Source: UTPRO1 sp031400185
GTDB lineage: Bacteria > Desulfobacterota > Binatia > UTPRO1
Length of the DNA stretch: 64,000 bases
Direction of reading: 5' to 3'
Assembly (NCBI GenBank): GCA_031400185.1
Contig: JANNPN010000214.1
Location: 1 to 64,000 of the forward strand
Below are positions 63,257 through 64,000 of this stretch, in pieces. Position 1 is the stretch's first letter. Every line of letters starts with the position of its first letter. The notes beneath the pieces were generated by a model. The model was given only the letters and a program-made list of their open reading frames with translations, ran no database searches and was not told the origin of the DNA. Position numbers and translations under genes: made by a program.

Positions 63257-64000
63257 TGTCGTCCGCCCCCCGGCCGCCGCTCACCGTCATCATCCCGGCC
63301 GCCCATCCCTGGCCCGCCGTCGAGTCCACGCTCGACTCCCTGGTGCCGCAGGTCGCGCGCGTCGGCGGCGAAGTGCTGCTGGTCTCGGGCGTGCCCGACG
63401 CGCTCCCGACCCCGCCTCCGCCCGGCGTCCGCGCGCGCATCATGGATTCGCGCGACGCGTTCATCCTCCGGCTCGACGCGATGCGGAGCTCGGCCGGCGA
63501 GATCATCGCGATCGGCGAAGACCACGTGCTGTATTGCGACGACTGGGTCGAGCAGGTGCTGCGCGCATTCGCGGAAAACCCCCGGATCGCGGGTTTCATG
63601 GGCTCGGTCTCGAACGGCAAGACCAGCACGCTCGACCGCGCGTCCTTCTGGGTCACGCTCGCGCCCTGGAGCGCGCCGATGGCGACGCTCTCGCTCGACC
63701 GCACGCCGGTCCCCGGCAATCTCGCGGTCCGCCGCACGGTGATCGAGGACCTCGTCGAGCCCGGCGTCTTCGAGTACGAGATCGTGCCGCGCTTGCTCGC
63801 GACCGGTGCGCTCCGCGGCAACGACCGCCAGCGCGTGGTGCACGACCAGTCGCTCGGGCGGATCGGCTCCTGGGTCACGCACTTCGCGAGCGGACGCGCG
63901 TACGGCGCCGCCGACGGGCGCTGTAGCCGCTGGCGGCGTCTCCGCGAGGCCGTGAAGGCCCCGGCCGTCATCCTCGGACAGACGCGCGCGGCCTGGCGTG
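63256..64000 (+). CDS. Family 2-type glycosyltransferase, 3' end off the window
   Basis: Reads 248 codons to the window edge without a stop, from an ATG that overlaps the GST stop by one base. The N-terminus LTVIIPAAHPWPAVESTLDS has the nucleotide-sugar-binding strand of GT-A enzymes, and EIIAIGEDHVLYCDDWVEQV matches the acceptor/metal region (DDW in place of DxD). GT2-like by fold; substrate unknown. No signal peptide, so cytosolic face of the membrane. Confidence 0.8.
   Translation, partial: MSSAPRPPLTVIIPAAHPWPAVESTLDSLVPQVARVGGEVLLVSGVPDALPTPPPPGVRARIMDSRDAFILRLDAMRSSAGEIIAIGEDHVLYCDDWVEQVLRAFAENPRIAGFMGSVSNGKTSTLDRASFWVTLAPWSAPMATLSLDRTPVPGNLAVRRTVIEDLVEPGVFEYEIVPRLLATGALRGNDRQRVVHDQSLGRIGSWVTHFASGRAYGAADGRCSRWRRLREAVKAPAVILGQTRAAWR

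Overview
This is a high-GC chromosomal segment from a Gram-negative (diderm) bacterium, centred on the replication origin. The diderm assignment rests on a YidC with a large periplasmic domain, a PagL-type lipid A deacylase, a LAAC lipobox and two YkuD L,D-transpeptidases. A split F1/F0 ATP synthase, a bactofilin beside parAB, a small Cys-rich protein resembling 'vegetative' proteins, and RskA/sigma-70 regulation suggest a deltaproteobacterial-grade lineage (Myxococcota, Desulfobacterota or Binatota). The phylum is an inference and cannot be fixed from this window alone.

Left part (1-23.6 kb), almost entirely on the minus strand. Read from the origin outward it runs dnaA, dnaN, gyrB, gyrA, then a small zinc-knuckle-like gene, rpmH, rnpA, yidD, yidC, mnmE, mnmG, rsmG, a 0.7 kb gene-free stretch bounded by two parS-like sites, parA, parB, a bactofilin, and the F1-side ATP synthase genes atpF', atpF, atpH, atpA, atpG and atpD (cut by the window edge). 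A PadR-type regulator is the only plus-strand gene here. The dnaA-dnaN gap has an AT-rich stretch, four TAG trinucleotides and DnaA-box-like sequences, and is the best oriC candidate. recF is absent between dnaN and gyrB. atpD as written has a one-base deletion in its Walker A motif.

Middle part (23.8-46 kb). Diverging from dnaA are hemL, the F0 genes atpZ, atpI, atpB and atpE (ending in a strong terminator), a second ParB-like gene without ParA, and a CNNM/CBS membrane protein. A gene-sparse accessory patch follows (29-34 kb): a secreted small protein, a small cytosolic protein, two diverged copies of an unnamed helix-rich protein, a plant-type glutamate-cysteine ligase, and a protein resembling the LexA/UmuD peptidase fold but lacking the catalytic serine. 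Next come cell-wall enzymes (L,D-transpeptidase; D,D-carboxypeptidase with a SPOR domain), then a tightly overlapping minus-strand operon glpD / alkyl-DHAP-synthase-like flavoprotein / glycerol-kinase-like / HAD phosphatase, dodecin, a zincin, a hydroxyacyl-type SDR, and a low-molecular-weight phosphatase that appears to start at CTG.

Right part (46-64 kb). A lipoprotein L,D-transpeptidase, a flavin reductase, glmU-glmS (UDP-GlcNAc supply), ribB with a degenerate RibA half, a redox/stress group (PagL-like, DsbD N-terminal domain, Hsp33, hemerythrin, a ferritin-like diiron protein), an ECF sigma factor with an RskA-type anti-sigma factor, mutS2, an SDR, a PlsC-type acyltransferase, an orphan histidine kinase, a 51-residue protein behind a near-consensus sigma-54 promoter, a GST and a truncated glycosyltransferase.

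Together the window covers replication and segregation, tRNA modification, membrane insertion, ATP synthesis, envelope building and stress response. No tRNA, rRNA, CRISPR array, insertion sequence or phage gene was seen. The most unusual material is the 29-34 kb patch with its paralog pair and sigma-54-like promoters, plus a few core genes with missing key residues or odd start codons.
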